Origin: Bradyrhizobium canariense | GTDB taxonomy: Bacteria > Pseudomonadota > Alphaproteobacteria > Rhizobiales > Xanthobacteraceae | NCBI RefSeq assembly: GCF_900105125.1 | Contig: NZ_LT629750.1 | Location: 186,001-250,000, forward strand | Length of the DNA: 64,000 nucleotides | Direction: 5' to 3' | Shown here: in pieces, positions 28,344 to 37,621 of the stretch | How the letters are laid out: each line of letters starts with the position of its first letter | Position numbering within the stretch: the stretch's first letter is position 1 | Program-made: the position numbers and the translations under genes | Notes under the pieces: model-generated | The model's input: the letters and a program-made list of their open reading frames with translations, nothing else | Told to the model about the DNA's origin: nothing | Database searches by the model: none

Positions 28344-29795
28344 ATGAGCGAAACGTTTCCCAGCGCCACCACCCGGCCCGATTCCGCGGTCATGCGCGAG
28401 CGCCAGCGCCTGGCGTTCGATCTGGATGTCGACATTTGCGTCATCGGCGCCGGGCTCGCCGGCCTGACGGTCGCGTTGGAGGCTGCGCGCCTCGGCGCGA
28501 GCGTTGCCGTGCTCGAAGGCCGGCATGTCGGCTGGAACGCATCTGGCCATCAGCTCGGCACGGTGATGCCGGGCTACGGCCTTCCGATCAGCGATCTGAT
28601 CGCACGCGTCGGCTTCGAGGACGCCCGCGAGCTCTGGTCGTTGTCCAGGCAAGGCGCCGATTGCGTGCGCGCCAACGCCACCGAGGATCTGATTCCGGGT
28701 ATCGCCTTGAGCGAGGGCGCGCTCGAGGTTTCCAACGTCGACGTCGGCGATCAATTGATCAGTCGGCTCCAGATGTTGAGCGAAGATTTTGAGACTGAAG
28801 TGGAGGGCTGGCAGGTCGAGCGCGTGCGCGACGAGCTTAAGACCGGGCGCTACTTCCACGGCATGTATTATCCGAAGGCGTTTCAGATCGACGGCGGCAA
28901 ATATGTCCACGGTCTGGCTGATCTGGCGAGGCGGGCGGGCGCGCGAATCTTCGAGGACACGCCGGTCGTCAGCATCGATCCGTCAGGCATTCGCAAACGC
29001 ATCGTCACGCCATCGGCGCGGTTGCGCGCGTCTCACATCGTGCTCGCCGGCAACGTCCATCTCGGCGCGCCGCTCAAGCGGCTGTCGGAAACGCTGCTGC
29101 CGGTTTGGCGTTACGCCGCGGTGACCGCGCCGCTCGGCGAACGCCTCGCCGAAGCGATCAGGTTTCAGGGCTCGGTGACGGACAGTGACGGCGTCGATCA
29201 CTTCCGGATCGTGGACGGCGACCGCCTGATGTGGGCTTCGCCGGAAACCACCTGGGCGGCGCGGCCGCAGCGTTTCGCCGGTGCCATTGCGCGGCGGATC
29301 CGCACGATTTTTCCCCAGCTCGGCAACGTCGAAATTGCTGACGTCTTCAGCGGCGCCGTGGGGCAGACCGTGCACGGCATGCCGCAGATCGGCCAGTTGC
29401 GCCGGGGCCTGTGGGTTAGCAGCGGCTTCGGCCGCCAGGGCTTGAACACCTCGGCCATCGCCGGCCAGCTGATTGCGCGCAGCATTCTCTGGGGCGACGA
29501 CCGCTGGCGGCTGTTCTCACCATTCGAACTGGTATGGGCCGGCGGCCCAACCGGCCGGGTCGCCGGACAACTCGTCGGCATGTGGGGGCGGGGAAGTTCG
29601 GCCGCGGCCGGCGCTTTGGCCCGCTATCGGGAACGGGCGCGGGCCCAGGAACGGATTCGCGAAGCGCGCCGGCTCGAGGCCAATCGCCAGGCCGGAACGA
29701 GGCCGCAACTGCGCCGTCCGCCGCCGGGCCGCCCGCGTCCGGAGCGGCCCCCGCCGCCTGCGGCGGTGGATTCCAGCGAAGGCGAGGGCGTTTAA
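28344..29795 (+). CDS. FAD-dependent oxidoreductase (DAO / gamma-glutamylputrescine oxidase-like)
   Basis: 483 residues from the ATG at 28344. The dinucleotide fold is DICVIGAGLAGLTVALEAARLGASVAVLEGRHVGWNASG (Rossmann GxGxxG plus the ASGxN-type loop of the DAO family), and the C-terminal FAD contact is SGFGRQGLNTSAIAGQLIA. PuuB-like enzymes oxidise glutamylated polyamines, but the substrate here is not determinable. The last 70 residues are a Pro/Arg-rich extension not typical of the family. Confidence 0.85.
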   Translation: MSETFPSATTRPDSAVMRERQRLAFDLDVDICVIGAGLAGLTVALEAARLGASVAVLEGRHVGWNASGHQLGTVMPGYGLPISDLIARVGFEDARELWSLSRQGADCVRANATEDLIPGIALSEGALEVSNVDVGDQLISRLQMLSEDFETEVEGWQVERVRDELKTGRYFHGMYYPKAFQIDGGKYVHGLADLARRAGARIFEDTPVVSIDPSGIRKRIVTPSARLRASHIVLAGNVHLGAPLKRLSETLLPVWRYAAVTAPLGERLAEAIRFQGSVTDSDGVDHFRIVDGDRLMWASPETTWAARPQRFAGAIARRIRTIFPQLGNVEIADVFSGAVGQTVHGMPQIGQLRRGLWVSSGFGRQGLNTSAIAGQLIARSILWGDDRWRLFSPFELVWAGGPTGRVAGQLVGMWGRGSSAAAGALARYRERARAQERIREARRLEANRQAGTRPQLRRPPPGRPRPERPPPPAAVDSSEGEGV

Positions 29796-29967
29796 TCCGC
29801 TGTTTCTGAGCCTGTCCCGCCTGCGGGTTAAGGGGGAGAAGCGTTCGCGCAAGGGGCGGGGCTCGCAACAAAGTGAGGAAGTTCCAGCCCATCGGGTGTA
29901 ACTTCCGCCTTCTGGCACCGTATCTCACGGCGAAGGTAGCTTATTTCGCTTAAGCACGGAGACCATC

Positions 29968-30468
29968 ATGATCGATCGCCGCATTCTGCTTGCATCTGTC
30001 GCCAGCCTGTTCGGCCTCGCCGCGTTCCGTTGGCTGCGTGTCACACCGGCGCGTGCCGCGGAGAAATTCGAGGTCGAAAAGACCGACGCGGAATGGCGTG
30101 CGCAGCTGACGCCGCAGCAATATGAAATCCTGCGCCAGGAAGGCACCGAGCGTCCGGGATCGAGCCCGCTTCTGAAGGAGCATCGCAAGGGCATCTTCGC
30201 CTGCGCCGGATGCGACCTGCCGCTGTTCTCCTCGGAGACCAAGTTCGAAAGCGGTACCGGCTGGCCGAGTTTCTATCAGCCGCTGGAGAACGCCGTCGGC
30301 GAGCACAAGGACCGGACCTTCGGCATGCTGCGGACGGAAATTCACTGTCGCCGTTGCGGCGGTCATCTCGGCCACGTGTTCGATGACGGGCCGAAGCCGA
30401 CCGGCCTGCGCTACTGCATGGACGGCTTTGCGCTCCAGTTTCATCCGGCCGCGCCGTCGTCGACCTGA
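29968..30468 (+). CDS. msrB: Peptide-methionine (R)-S-oxide reductase with export signal
   Basis: 166 residues. Reduces methionine R-sulfoxide in proteins. Zinc-binding pairs Cys79-x2-Cys82 and Cys127-x2-Cys130 are present; the catalytic Cys150 sits in [11 protein letters not shown], with [12 protein letters not shown] earlier. Residues 1-31 look like a signal peptide with a twin-arginine (DRRILLAS), ending ARAA, so it is probably periplasmic. A separate resolving Cys is not obvious. It lies downstream of the FAD oxidoreductase on the same strand (172 bases). Confidence 0.93.
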   Translation: MIDRRILLASVASLFGLAAFRWLRVTPARAAEKFEVEKTDAEWRAQLTPQQYEILRQEGTERPGSSPLLKEHRKGIFACAGCDLPLFSSETKFESGTGWPSFYQPLENAVGEHKDRTFGMLRTEIHCRRCGGHLGHVFDDGPKPTGLRYCMDGFALQFHPAAPSST

Positions 30469-30479
30469 GGTCGATCTGA

Positions 30480-30570
30480 TCGGTTCTTGACGCGTTTTCC
30501 CGACACGTTTTCTTGCCGCGAACCGGTCATCCGCCCGCATCACATGCGGCGCAGGATTTTCCCGAAAACG
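30480..30570 (+). repeat. Interspersed repeat copy (GCGTTTTC ... GCGAACCGG type)
   Basis: Shows ACGCGTTTTC, CGTTTTCTTGCCGCGAACCG and the closing CCCGAAAACGCT, the same design as 12934-13000. Likely a diverged member of the same dispersed non-coding family. Confidence 0.45.
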
Positions 30571-30608
30571 CTCAATAAGCCCGGCAATTGTTGCCTGCCC
30601 GGCAATTG

Positions 30609-30632
30609 TGCCCCGGTCCCTGGACCGGGGCA
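30609..30632 (+). terminator. Rho-independent terminator
   Basis: Stem TGCCCCGGTC / GACCGGGGCA with a tight CCTG loop, followed by TTTCTATTT. It would stop msrB transcription before the sigma-54 promoter of the flagellar hook operon. Confidence 0.75.
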
Positions 30633-30671
30633 TTTCTATTTAAGTAGCTGATATAGCGCATTTTTTATTTT

Positions 30672-30685
30672 GGCATAGCGCTTGC
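30672..30685 (+). promoter_or_regulatory. Sigma-54 (RpoN) promoter of flgE operon
   Basis: TTGGCATAGCGCTTGCG: GG at 30672-30673 and GC at 30684-30685 with exact 10-base spacing, matching the -24/-12 consensus TGGCAC-N5-TTGC in six key positions. It lies about 72 bases upstream of flgE. In Caulobacter, hook and flagellin genes are class III/IV genes transcribed by sigma-54 with the activator FlbD. Confidence 0.8.
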
Positions 30686-30757
30686 GATGTCTCCTTCGAT
30701 GACGGCCATGCGCGGCGCTGCCGGTGGGTCGCACGGATCGAATGTGGAGACAATGTT

Positions 30758-33376
30758 ATGGGTATCTTCGACGCACTTAATACCGCGGTTGGCGGTCTGC
30801 AATCTCAATCTTTCGCCTTGCAGAACATTTCAGGCAACATCGCGAACGCCTCGACGGTCGGCTACAAAGGCGTCAATACCACGTTCGAGGATCTGATTGC
30901 CGACGCATCGTCGCCGAGCGGGCAAGTCGCGGGCGGCGTCGCTGCCTATGCGCAACAGACGATCACGACCGCAGGCACTGTCTCGGCATCGACCGTTGCG
31001 ACCAATATGGCGATCAACGGCGACGGCTTCTTCTCGGTGCAGAACGCCACCGGCACGGTCGATGGCCAGCCGGTCTTCAGCGGTGTCACCGACTATACCC
31101 GCGCCGGCGATTTTCAGGTCAACGCCAACGGCTATCTCGTCAACGGCGCCGGATATTATCTGATGGGCGTCACAGTCGATCCAAAAACAGGAAACCCGCT
31201 CGGCAGCGTTCCGCAGGTTCTCCAATTTCAGAACAACTTCGTGCCGGCGCAGGCGACCAGCGCGCTTCAATACGCCGCCAACCTTCCGACCAAGCCTGCG
31301 ACGACGGCGAGCACGACCGCACCCGCCGGATCGGTGACGGCCGCGGGAGGCCTCAGCCCCGGCGACTTCGGTCAGAATCCAATGATCCTGGGCACGCCCG
31401 CCACGCCTTTCGGCAACAGTTCGGTCACCGGTTCTCCCGCAGCGTCAACGGCGGGACCGATCAGCACCGGAACGTTGCTTTCCAGCAAGGCGGTGGGCAG
31501 CACGAGCGGAACTGCCGTCGACGACCAGACCACGTCTCCCGTGCCGATCACGGGCACGACGCTATTGGCCGGCGGCCCGGGCACGGCCTCACTGACCAAC
31601 GCTTTTGCCAACGGCGACACCATCACCGTCGGCACCAAGACGATCACCTTCAGCACCACGGCGGCCACCAGCACCGACGCCAATGGCGGCGTCATCAACC
31701 TGGGCACTGGAACGGTCAACGACGTCCTCAAGGCGATCGACGAGATTTCGACCACTGGGACCGCGTCGACCGTCAGCGGCGGCAAGGTCACGTTGAACGA
31801 TAGTGCTGGCGATATAACGGTCACGAGTTCGAACACGGCGGCTTTCACGGCGCTCGGCTTCAGCGGCGGCACCGTCACCACCACGGCCGGAACTGCCACC
31901 GGAACCCTCGTCAACAACCAGACCACGACTCCCGTCCCGGTCTCGGGCACGACGCTGTTGTCCGGCGTCGCTGGCGCGTACTCGCTGTCCTCCGGTTTTG
32001 CGGCCAACGACACCATCACCGTCAACGGCAAGACGATCACCTTCAGCACCACTGCGGCCACCAGCACCAGCGCCAGTGGCGGCGTCATCAACCTGGGCAC
32101 TGGAACGGTGCAGGACGTCCTCACGGCGATCGACGAGATCTCGGGCACGACGACCCCGTCGACCATCAGCGCCAGCGGCGTGATCACGCTCAATGATAAT
32201 GCCGGCAGCCTGTCGATCACGAGCTCGAATTCGTCTGCTCTCGGCGCGCTTGGCTTCAGCGCCAGCACCATCACCACGCCAAGCGCGCTGTCGGCCAGCT
32301 TTTCGGCCGGCGACACCGTCACGGTCGATGGAAAGACGATCTCATTCTATGACCCCACCAGCACCACGGGCCCCACCAGTGCGGGCAGCGCGACCAATAC
32401 CACCTACCTCAATCTGGCGACCGCAACGGTCGGCACCCTCTTGACCACCATCGACTCCCTCACCGGCGCCTCGGTTCACGCGAGCATCAGCGCCACCGGT
32501 GCGATCACGCTAAATACCGGTACGGCGGCCGATCTCAGCGTTTCCAGCACCAACACATCGGCGTTCGGCGCACTTGGTTTCACAGACCCCATGACGGCAG
32601 CCCGCACCGGCGGCGGCACAGCCGGCACCGGCGTCGTCATCGGCAACGACCTCACAGCTTTCACCAATGAAAGCATCAGCGGCGGTGCGGTAACCGCTTA
32701 CAACTCGGCGGGAACGCCGGTTAACCTGCAAGTGCGATGGGCCCTGACCTCCACTGCGGGCGGTCAAGACACCTGGAATATGTTTTATCAAACGGATACC
32801 AGCGCGACCGGCTCGCAGGTCGCATGGGTCAATGCCGGCACGAACTTCGTCTTCAATGCCAACGGGTCCCTGTCGAGTCCATCTGGTTCGGCCATCACCA
32901 TTCCCGGCGTGACCGTGAACAACCAATCGCTCGGCAATCTGACGTTGAACGTCGGAGAAGGTGCTTTGACGCAATACGCCAGCACCAGCGGCTCTGCGAC
33001 CGTCAACACCTTTACCCAGAACGGCTATGCCGCCGGCCAGCTTCAGTCGGTCGCCATCAACAACAACGGCCTCGTGGTCGGAACCTTCTCCAACGGGCAG
33101 GACCTCGATCTGGCTTCCATCACGCTGTCGCATTTCAACGGCACCAATTACCTGCAGGCCCTCAGCGGCGAAGCGTATGCCGTGACGGCGCAGTCCGGGC
33201 CGGCGATCGCCGGCGCGTCAGGTACGATCAGCGGTTCGTCGCTTGAGGGATCGAACACCGACATTGCCGACGAATTCACCAAGCTGATCGTGACCCAGCA
33301 GGCCTATTCGGCAAATACCAAGGTGATCACCACGGCCAACGACATGATTCAGAGCTTGTTGAGCGTGCTGCGCTGA
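30758..33376 (+). CDS. flgE: Flagellar hook protein FlgE with tandem repeat insertion
   Basis: Structural subunit of the hook, exported by the flagellar type III system; 872 residues, much longer than the usual 400-600. The N-terminus (MGIFDALNTAVGGLQSQSFALQNISGNIANASTVGYKG) and the 'AINGDGFF' segment are FlgE/FlgG-like. The C-terminus carries the polymerisation helix (EFTKLIVTQQAYSANTKVITTANDMIQSLL). Residues about 250-610 are three tandem Thr/Ser-rich modules of about 100-115 residues that would decorate the hook surface. They resemble modules in FlgL of the same operon. First gene of flgE-flgK-flgL behind a sigma-54 promoter. Confidence 0.93.
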   Translation: MGIFDALNTAVGGLQSQSFALQNISGNIANASTVGYKGVNTTFEDLIADASSPSGQVAGGVAAYAQQTITTAGTVSASTVATNMAINGDGFFSVQNATGTVDGQPVFSGVTDYTRAGDFQVNANGYLVNGAGYYLMGVTVDPKTGNPLGSVPQVLQFQNNFVPAQATSALQYAANLPTKPATTASTTAPAGSVTAAGGLSPGDFGQNPMILGTPATPFGNSSVTGSPAASTAGPISTGTLLSSKAVGSTSGTAVDDQTTSPVPITGTTLLAGGPGTASLTNAFANGDTITVGTKTITFSTTAATSTDANGGVINLGTGTVNDVLKAIDEISTTGTASTVSGGKVTLNDSAGDITVTSSNTAAFTALGFSGGTVTTTAGTATGTLVNNQTTTPVPVSGTTLLSGVAGAYSLSSGFAANDTITVNGKTITFSTTAATSTSASGGVINLGTGTVQDVLTAIDEISGTTTPSTISASGVITLNDNAGSLSITSSNSSALGALGFSASTITTPSALSASFSAGDTVTVDGKTISFYDPTSTTGPTSAGSATNTTYLNLATATVGTLLTTIDSLTGASVHASISATGAITLNTGTAADLSVSSTNTSAFGALGFTDPMTAARTGGGTAGTGVVIGNDLTAFTNESISGGAVTAYNSAGTPVNLQVRWALTSTAGGQDTWNMFYQTDTSATGSQVAWVNAGTNFVFNANGSLSSPSGSAITIPGVTVNNQSLGNLTLNVGEGALTQYASTSGSATVNTFTQNGYAAGQLQSVAINNNGLVVGTFSNGQDLDLASITLSHFNGTNYLQALSGEAYAVTAQSGPAIAGASGTISGSSLEGSNTDIADEFTKLIVTQQAYSANTKVITTANDMIQSLLSVLR
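31530..31866 (+). repeat. FlgE/FlgL shared module, FlgE copy 1
   Basis: Encodes the pattern TSPVPITGTTLLAG...NGDTITVGTKTITFSTTAATSTDANGGVINLGTG (continuing TVNDVLKAIDEIS and ending ALGFSGG). The stretch GCCAATGGCGGCGTCATCAA and TGGGCACTGGAACGGT recur in copy 2 and in FlgL. Similar to the beta-rich Flagellin_IN motif fold. Confidence 0.8.
31922..32256 (+). repeat. FlgE/FlgL shared module, FlgE copy 2
   Basis: Same order as copy 1: TTPVPVSGTTLLSG, DTITVNGKTITFSTTAATST, GTVQDVLTAIDEISGT, GVITLNDNAGSLSIT, ALGALGFSA. The DNA is very close to copy 1 and to the first FlgL copy, including third codon positions. Confidence 0.8.
32290..32581 (+). repeat. FlgE/FlgL shared module, FlgE copy 3 (divergent)
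   Basis: Lacks the leader. Encodes FSAGDTVTVDGKTISFYDPT, ATNTTYLNLATATVGTLLTTIDSLTGAS and AFGALGFTD. Its best match is the second FlgL module (NGSTIQFYNSS, AANTTYVDLATATVSNLLGDIDQITGSS), not its FlgE neighbours. Confidence 0.8.
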
Positions 33377-33426
33377 TCGGTGCCGGTGAACTTTTCGTGT
33401 GATGTGACTCAAGGCGGGCAATAAAC

Positions 33427-35289
33427 ATGGGTTTGAGTTCAGCCCTTGCAACTGCGATGTCCGGTCTGCGCGCCAACCAGGCCGCGCTGTCGATCGTGTC
33501 GTCGAACATTGCGAACGCGCAAACGCCTGGTTACGTCTCGCAAAGCGTCAATCAGGTCGAAGTATCCTCCGGCGGCATCGGCTCGTCGGTGTTGGTCACC
33601 GGCGTCAATCGCGAACTCGATACTTTCGTCCAGAGCCAGTTGCGCACGGAAACCGCCGGCGGTGCCTATGCCGACCAGATGTCCAATATTCTGGGCCAGC
33701 TGCAAAGCGTTTATGGCACGCCCGGCGGTACCGGCACGCTCGAAACCGCGCTCAGCAACTTTACCTCGGCGTTGCAGGCAATCTCGACAAGTTCGGGCAG
33801 CTCCTCTTCGCAGTCTGTCGCGTTGGCGGCGGCGCAGACCCTGGCGCAGCAACTGAATACGACCACCCAGGGCATCCAGGCGCTGCGTTCGAACGTCAAT
33901 CAGGATATCGGTAATTGCGTCAGTCAGGCCAACGCGGCGATGACCACGATCGCCAACATCAATACCCAGCTTCAGGGACTAAGTGCAACCGATCCCGCAG
34001 CGGCGACGCTGGAAGATCAGCGCGATAGCGCCATCAATACGCTGTCAAGCCTGATGGATATCCGCACGGTTGCCGGTTCGTCCGGAGACGTCAACGTCTA
34101 TACGAATTCCGGCGTTCAGCTCGTAGGTGATGGCCTCGCGTCGACGATCTCGTTCAATTCGCCGGGATCGCTGACGGCCAACTCGCTGTACAGCACCAAC
34201 CCCGCCCAATCCGGCGTCGGGTCGCTGACGATTCAACTTCCGAACGGCGCCAGCACCGACATGGTCGCGACCAACGCGATCGGCTCGGGCCAGATCGCTG
34301 CCGATCTGACGCTGCGCGACCAGACTCTCGTGCAGGCGCAGTCACAGGTCGATCAGCTCGCGGCGACGCTTTCGAGCTCGCTGTCCGACACCACCACGGC
34401 CGGCACCGCGGTCACCGGACCGCCGGCAGGCTTCAGCGTCGATACATCGAATGTAGTGCCGGGCAACACGATCAACCTGACCTATACGCCCGCCGGGAGC
34501 AGCACCCAGCAACAGATATCGATCGTCAACGTCGCCGATTCGTCGGTGCTGCCGCTGCCGAACGCGCCGAACGCCAATCCAAAGGTGATCGGAGTCAATC
34601 TCTCCAACGGAATGTCGTCGGTCGTCTCGCAATTGAACGCGGCGCTCGGCGGCACCGGCATTCAGTTCTCGAATCCGTCCGGGAACACCTTGAGCGTGGT
34701 CGGATTCGCTTCTGCGACCGTCAGTGCCGTCTCGACGACGACGACGGCATCGTCGTTGCAGGATGGCAGCGCCGCTCTGCCGCTATTTACCGACGGCAGT
34801 GCGTCGTACACGGGTGCGATCACCGCGAGCGGCTCGGAAATGACGGGCTATGCGGGACGCATCAACGTCAATCCGGCGCTGCTAAGCAATCCGTCGGCAC
34901 TCAGCATCTACAGCACATCGCCGCAGACAGCAGCCGGCGACACCACGCGCTCGGACTATCTTTTTTCGCAGTTGACCAACGCCACGTTCAGCTATTCGCC
35001 GCAGACCGGGCTGGGGTCCGCGGCATCGCCTTTCACAGGCACGGTCACGAATTACCTGCAGCAATTCATCAGCCAGCAAGGCAACGCCGCCACGCAGGCG
35101 ACGCAATTGCAACAGGGCCAGGATGTCGTTGTCAGCACGCTGCAGCAAAAATTCAACTCGACGGCCGGCGTCAATATCGACACCGAAATGTCGAACCTGA
35201 TCGCGCTGCAGAATGCCTACGCGGCCAATGCTCACGTCATGTCGGTCGTCCAGAGTATGATGAACAGCCTGCTGCAGGCTCAATTGTAA
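33427..35289 (+). CDS. flgK: Flagellar hook-associated protein 1 FlgK
   Basis: 620 residues. Caps the hook and joins it to FlgL and the filament. The N-terminus (SSALATAMSGLRANQAALSIVSSNIANAQTPGYVSQSV) is the FlgK rod/hook helix with the SNIAN motif. The C-terminus ends in a long helix with VNIDTEMSNLIALQNAYAANAHVMSVVQSMMNSLL. Length is in the usual range, and it lacks the repeat modules found in its neighbours. It is 50 bases behind flgE and 10 before flgL. Confidence 0.95.
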   Translation: MGLSSALATAMSGLRANQAALSIVSSNIANAQTPGYVSQSVNQVEVSSGGIGSSVLVTGVNRELDTFVQSQLRTETAGGAYADQMSNILGQLQSVYGTPGGTGTLETALSNFTSALQAISTSSGSSSSQSVALAAAQTLAQQLNTTTQGIQALRSNVNQDIGNCVSQANAAMTTIANINTQLQGLSATDPAAATLEDQRDSAINTLSSLMDIRTVAGSSGDVNVYTNSGVQLVGDGLASTISFNSPGSLTANSLYSTNPAQSGVGSLTIQLPNGASTDMVATNAIGSGQIAADLTLRDQTLVQAQSQVDQLAATLSSSLSDTTTAGTAVTGPPAGFSVDTSNVVPGNTINLTYTPAGSSTQQQISIVNVADSSVLPLPNAPNANPKVIGVNLSNGMSSVVSQLNAALGGTGIQFSNPSGNTLSVVGFASATVSAVSTTTTASSLQDGSAALPLFTDGSASYTGAITASGSEMTGYAGRINVNPALLSNPSALSIYSTSPQTAAGDTTRSDYLFSQLTNATFSYSPQTGLGSAASPFTGTVTNYLQQFISQQGNAATQATQLQQGQDVVVSTLQQKFNSTAGVNIDTEMSNLIALQNAYAANAHVMSVVQSMMNSLLQAQL

Positions 35290-35299
35290 GGCGCTGAAG

Positions 35300-37606
35300 A
35301 TGTCGATCAGTAGTATAAATTATGGCGCTTCTGTCCTTGGTCAATCGGTACAGAACCTCAATAACCAGCTTACGACCCTGTCGACGCAGCTTTCGACCGG
35401 GGTGAAAGCCACCAACTACGCCGGCATGGGCGTCAACGAAGGGTTTGCGATTGCCGCGCGCGCGCAGCTCTCGAACATCACCGCCTTCGGCACGACGATG
35501 ACCAACGTCAACACGATCATTTCCGCCGCCAACACCGCGTTGCAAGCGTTGTCGGATAGTAGCGGAACGGTGCAGAACGCCGCGTCGGCGACGCCGCAAA
35601 CTCTGGACAGCACTGGTCAGACCGTCGGTCAGGAGAACGCTGCAACCCAGTTCTCCTCGATGGTGGGCATTCTGAACACCCAGGTTGGCGATCGCTACAT
35701 TTTCTCCGGCAGTGCAATCAACACGCCGGCGGTAGCCTCCGCCACCTCCATCATGAATGGCACCGGCACCCAGGCCGGATTGAAACAAGTCATCGCCGAA
35801 CGGCTGCAAGCCGATCAAGGCACCAACGGCATGGGGCGGCTTGTCGTTTCCTCGCCGACGCCGACGTCGGTGCAGGTGGGTGAAGATGTCGCCGGTTCGC
35901 CGTTCGGCCTCAAGCTGAATTCGGTCTCCTCGACCTTGACGGGCGCCACGGTTAGCGGCCCATCGGGTTCGCCGGCGTCGGTCTCGGTCAGCCTCGGCGC
36001 CACCAATCCGAACCCGGGCGATCAGGTGAACTTCACCTTCAATCTGCCCGATGGCACGACCCAAAACGTTCAACTGACCGCGACGAACACGACACCGCCG
36101 CCCGCCGGCAGCTTTACGATCGGAGCCACGCCGACCGCGACGGCGGCGAACCTGAACGCGGCCTTGACGTCATCGATCGGCACTGTCGTCAATACGTCGC
36201 TGGTGGCGGCGTCGGCGGTCGAGGCGGGGGACAATTTCTTCGATACCGACAGCACCGCGACCGGCAGCGTCGCCAACAATCAGAACACGGTTCCCGTGCC
36301 GGTCACCGGCGCTACTGCCTTGACCGGCGCCGCCGGCACGAATTCGCTGGCCTCCGGTTTTACGGCCAGCGACACCCTCACCGTCAACGGCAAGACGATC
36401 ACCTTCAGCACCACCGCGGCTACCAGCACCGACGCCAATGGCGGCGTTATCAATCTGGGCACCGGAACGGTTCAGGACGTCCTCAAGGCGATCGACGAGA
36501 TCACGGGCACTTCGACTCCCTCGACCGCCAGCGGCGGCGTGGTCACGCTGAACGACGATGCCGGGAGCCTGTCGGTCACGGGTTCGCCCTCGAGCGCTCT
36601 CGCGGCGCTCGGCTTCAGCGGCACTGTCGCGGGCACAACCGCCGGCGGAAGTGTGGTCAACAGCCAGGCCACGACTCCCGCACCGGTGCCGATCACCGGT
36701 GCCACAGCCCTGTCCGGCGCGCCCGGCACCGACTCGCTGTCGACGAGTTTCGCGGCCGGCGACACCATCAACGTCAATGGCTCAACGATCCAGTTCTATA
36801 ACTCCAGCACCACGCCTCCTACCACTGCCGGCAGGGCGGCCAATACCACCTATGTCGACCTGGCGACCGCGACCGTCAGCAATCTCCTGGGCGATATCGA
36901 CCAGATCACGGGCAGCTCGACGCCGTCGACCATTAGCGGCGGAGTAATCACTATCCACACCGACGATGCTTCAACGCTGAACATCACCAGCTCGAATCCC
37001 AACGCGCTGAAAGCGCTCGGATTTAGCAGTTCGCCGGTGACTGCAATCCAGCCGCCGCTGCGGGTGAGCGGTTCGCCGCTGGGTTCGGCGACGTCGCTGA
37101 CCAGCGGCGCCTCGGATACGGTGGCCTGGTACACCGGCAATTCCGGGCCAGGTTCGGCACGCGATTCATCGACGGCGCGCATCGACACGTCGGAAACGGT
37201 GGACTTTGGCGCGCAGGCCAATGAACAGGCTATTCGCACGCAACTGCAAAACATCGCAGTGTATGCGGCCTTCACGGCCTCACCGACGGGCACCAATTCC
37301 GCCGCGCAGATCAATGCCCTGAGCCAGAGCATCGCGGCGAACCTGTCGCCAAAGGCCGGTCAGCAGAGCATTGCCGATATCCAGACCGAGTTCTCCAACG
37401 CGCAGACCCAAATACAGGCCGCTACGGCTCGGCAAACCCAGACCCAGACGATGATGCAGAACATGATCGACCAGACCGAGGATATTTCCACGGATCAGGT
37501 AGCGAGCCAACTCCTGGCACTTCAGAACAGTTTGCAAGCATCTTATCAGGCCACATCAATGCTCTCTCAACTATCCCTGACCAAATATCTGCCGGCCGGC
37601 GGCTAA
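35300..37606 (+). CDS. flgL: Hook-filament junction protein FlgL (HAP3) with repeat insertion
   Basis: 768 residues; typical FlgL has 300-400, so the middle is greatly expanded. The N-terminus (SISSINYGASVLGQSVQNLNNQLTTLSTQLSTGVKATNYAG) and the C-terminal helix (STDQVASQLLALQNSLQASYQATSMLSQLSLTKYL) are flagellin/HAP3-like. GDRYIFSGS is the usual FlgL mark. Residues about 328-578 hold two tandem modules similar to those of FlgE. It lies 10 bases after flgK in the same operon. Confidence 0.92.
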   Translation: MSISSINYGASVLGQSVQNLNNQLTTLSTQLSTGVKATNYAGMGVNEGFAIAARAQLSNITAFGTTMTNVNTIISAANTALQALSDSSGTVQNAASATPQTLDSTGQTVGQENAATQFSSMVGILNTQVGDRYIFSGSAINTPAVASATSIMNGTGTQAGLKQVIAERLQADQGTNGMGRLVVSSPTPTSVQVGEDVAGSPFGLKLNSVSSTLTGATVSGPSGSPASVSVSLGATNPNPGDQVNFTFNLPDGTTQNVQLTATNTTPPPAGSFTIGATPTATAANLNAALTSSIGTVVNTSLVAASAVEAGDNFFDTDSTATGSVANNQNTVPVPVTGATALTGAAGTNSLASGFTASDTLTVNGKTITFSTTAATSTDANGGVINLGTGTVQDVLKAIDEITGTSTPSTASGGVVTLNDDAGSLSVTGSPSSALAALGFSGTVAGTTAGGSVVNSQATTPAPVPITGATALSGAPGTDSLSTSFAAGDTINVNGSTIQFYNSSTTPPTTAGRAANTTYVDLATATVSNLLGDIDQITGSSTPSTISGGVITIHTDDASTLNITSSNPNALKALGFSSSPVTAIQPPLRVSGSPLGSATSLTSGASDTVAWYTGNSGPGSARDSSTARIDTSETVDFGAQANEQAIRTQLQNIAVYAAFTASPTGTNSAAQINALSQSIAANLSPKAGQQSIADIQTEFSNAQTQIQAATARQTQTQTMMQNMIDQTEDISTDQVASQLLALQNSLQASYQATSMLSQLSLTKYLPAGG
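36282..36622 (+). repeat. FlgE/FlgL shared module, FlgL copy 1
   Basis: Encodes NTVPVPVTGATALTG, DTLTVNGKTITFSTTAATST, GTVQDVLKAIDEITGT, VVTLNDDAGSLSVT and ALAALGFSG. The DNA matches FlgE copies 1 and 2 closely over about 90 bases centred on the TSTDANGG codons. Confidence 0.8.
36664..37033 (+). repeat. FlgE/FlgL shared module, FlgL copy 2
   Basis: Encodes ATTPAPVPITGATALSG, DTINVNGSTIQFYNSS, AANTTYVDLATATVSNLLGD, SSTPSTISGGVITIH and ALKALGFSSS. Most like FlgE copy 3 in its centre but with the leader of copies 1 and 2. Confidence 0.8.
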
Positions 37607-37621
37607 TTCGGGACCGTCTGA

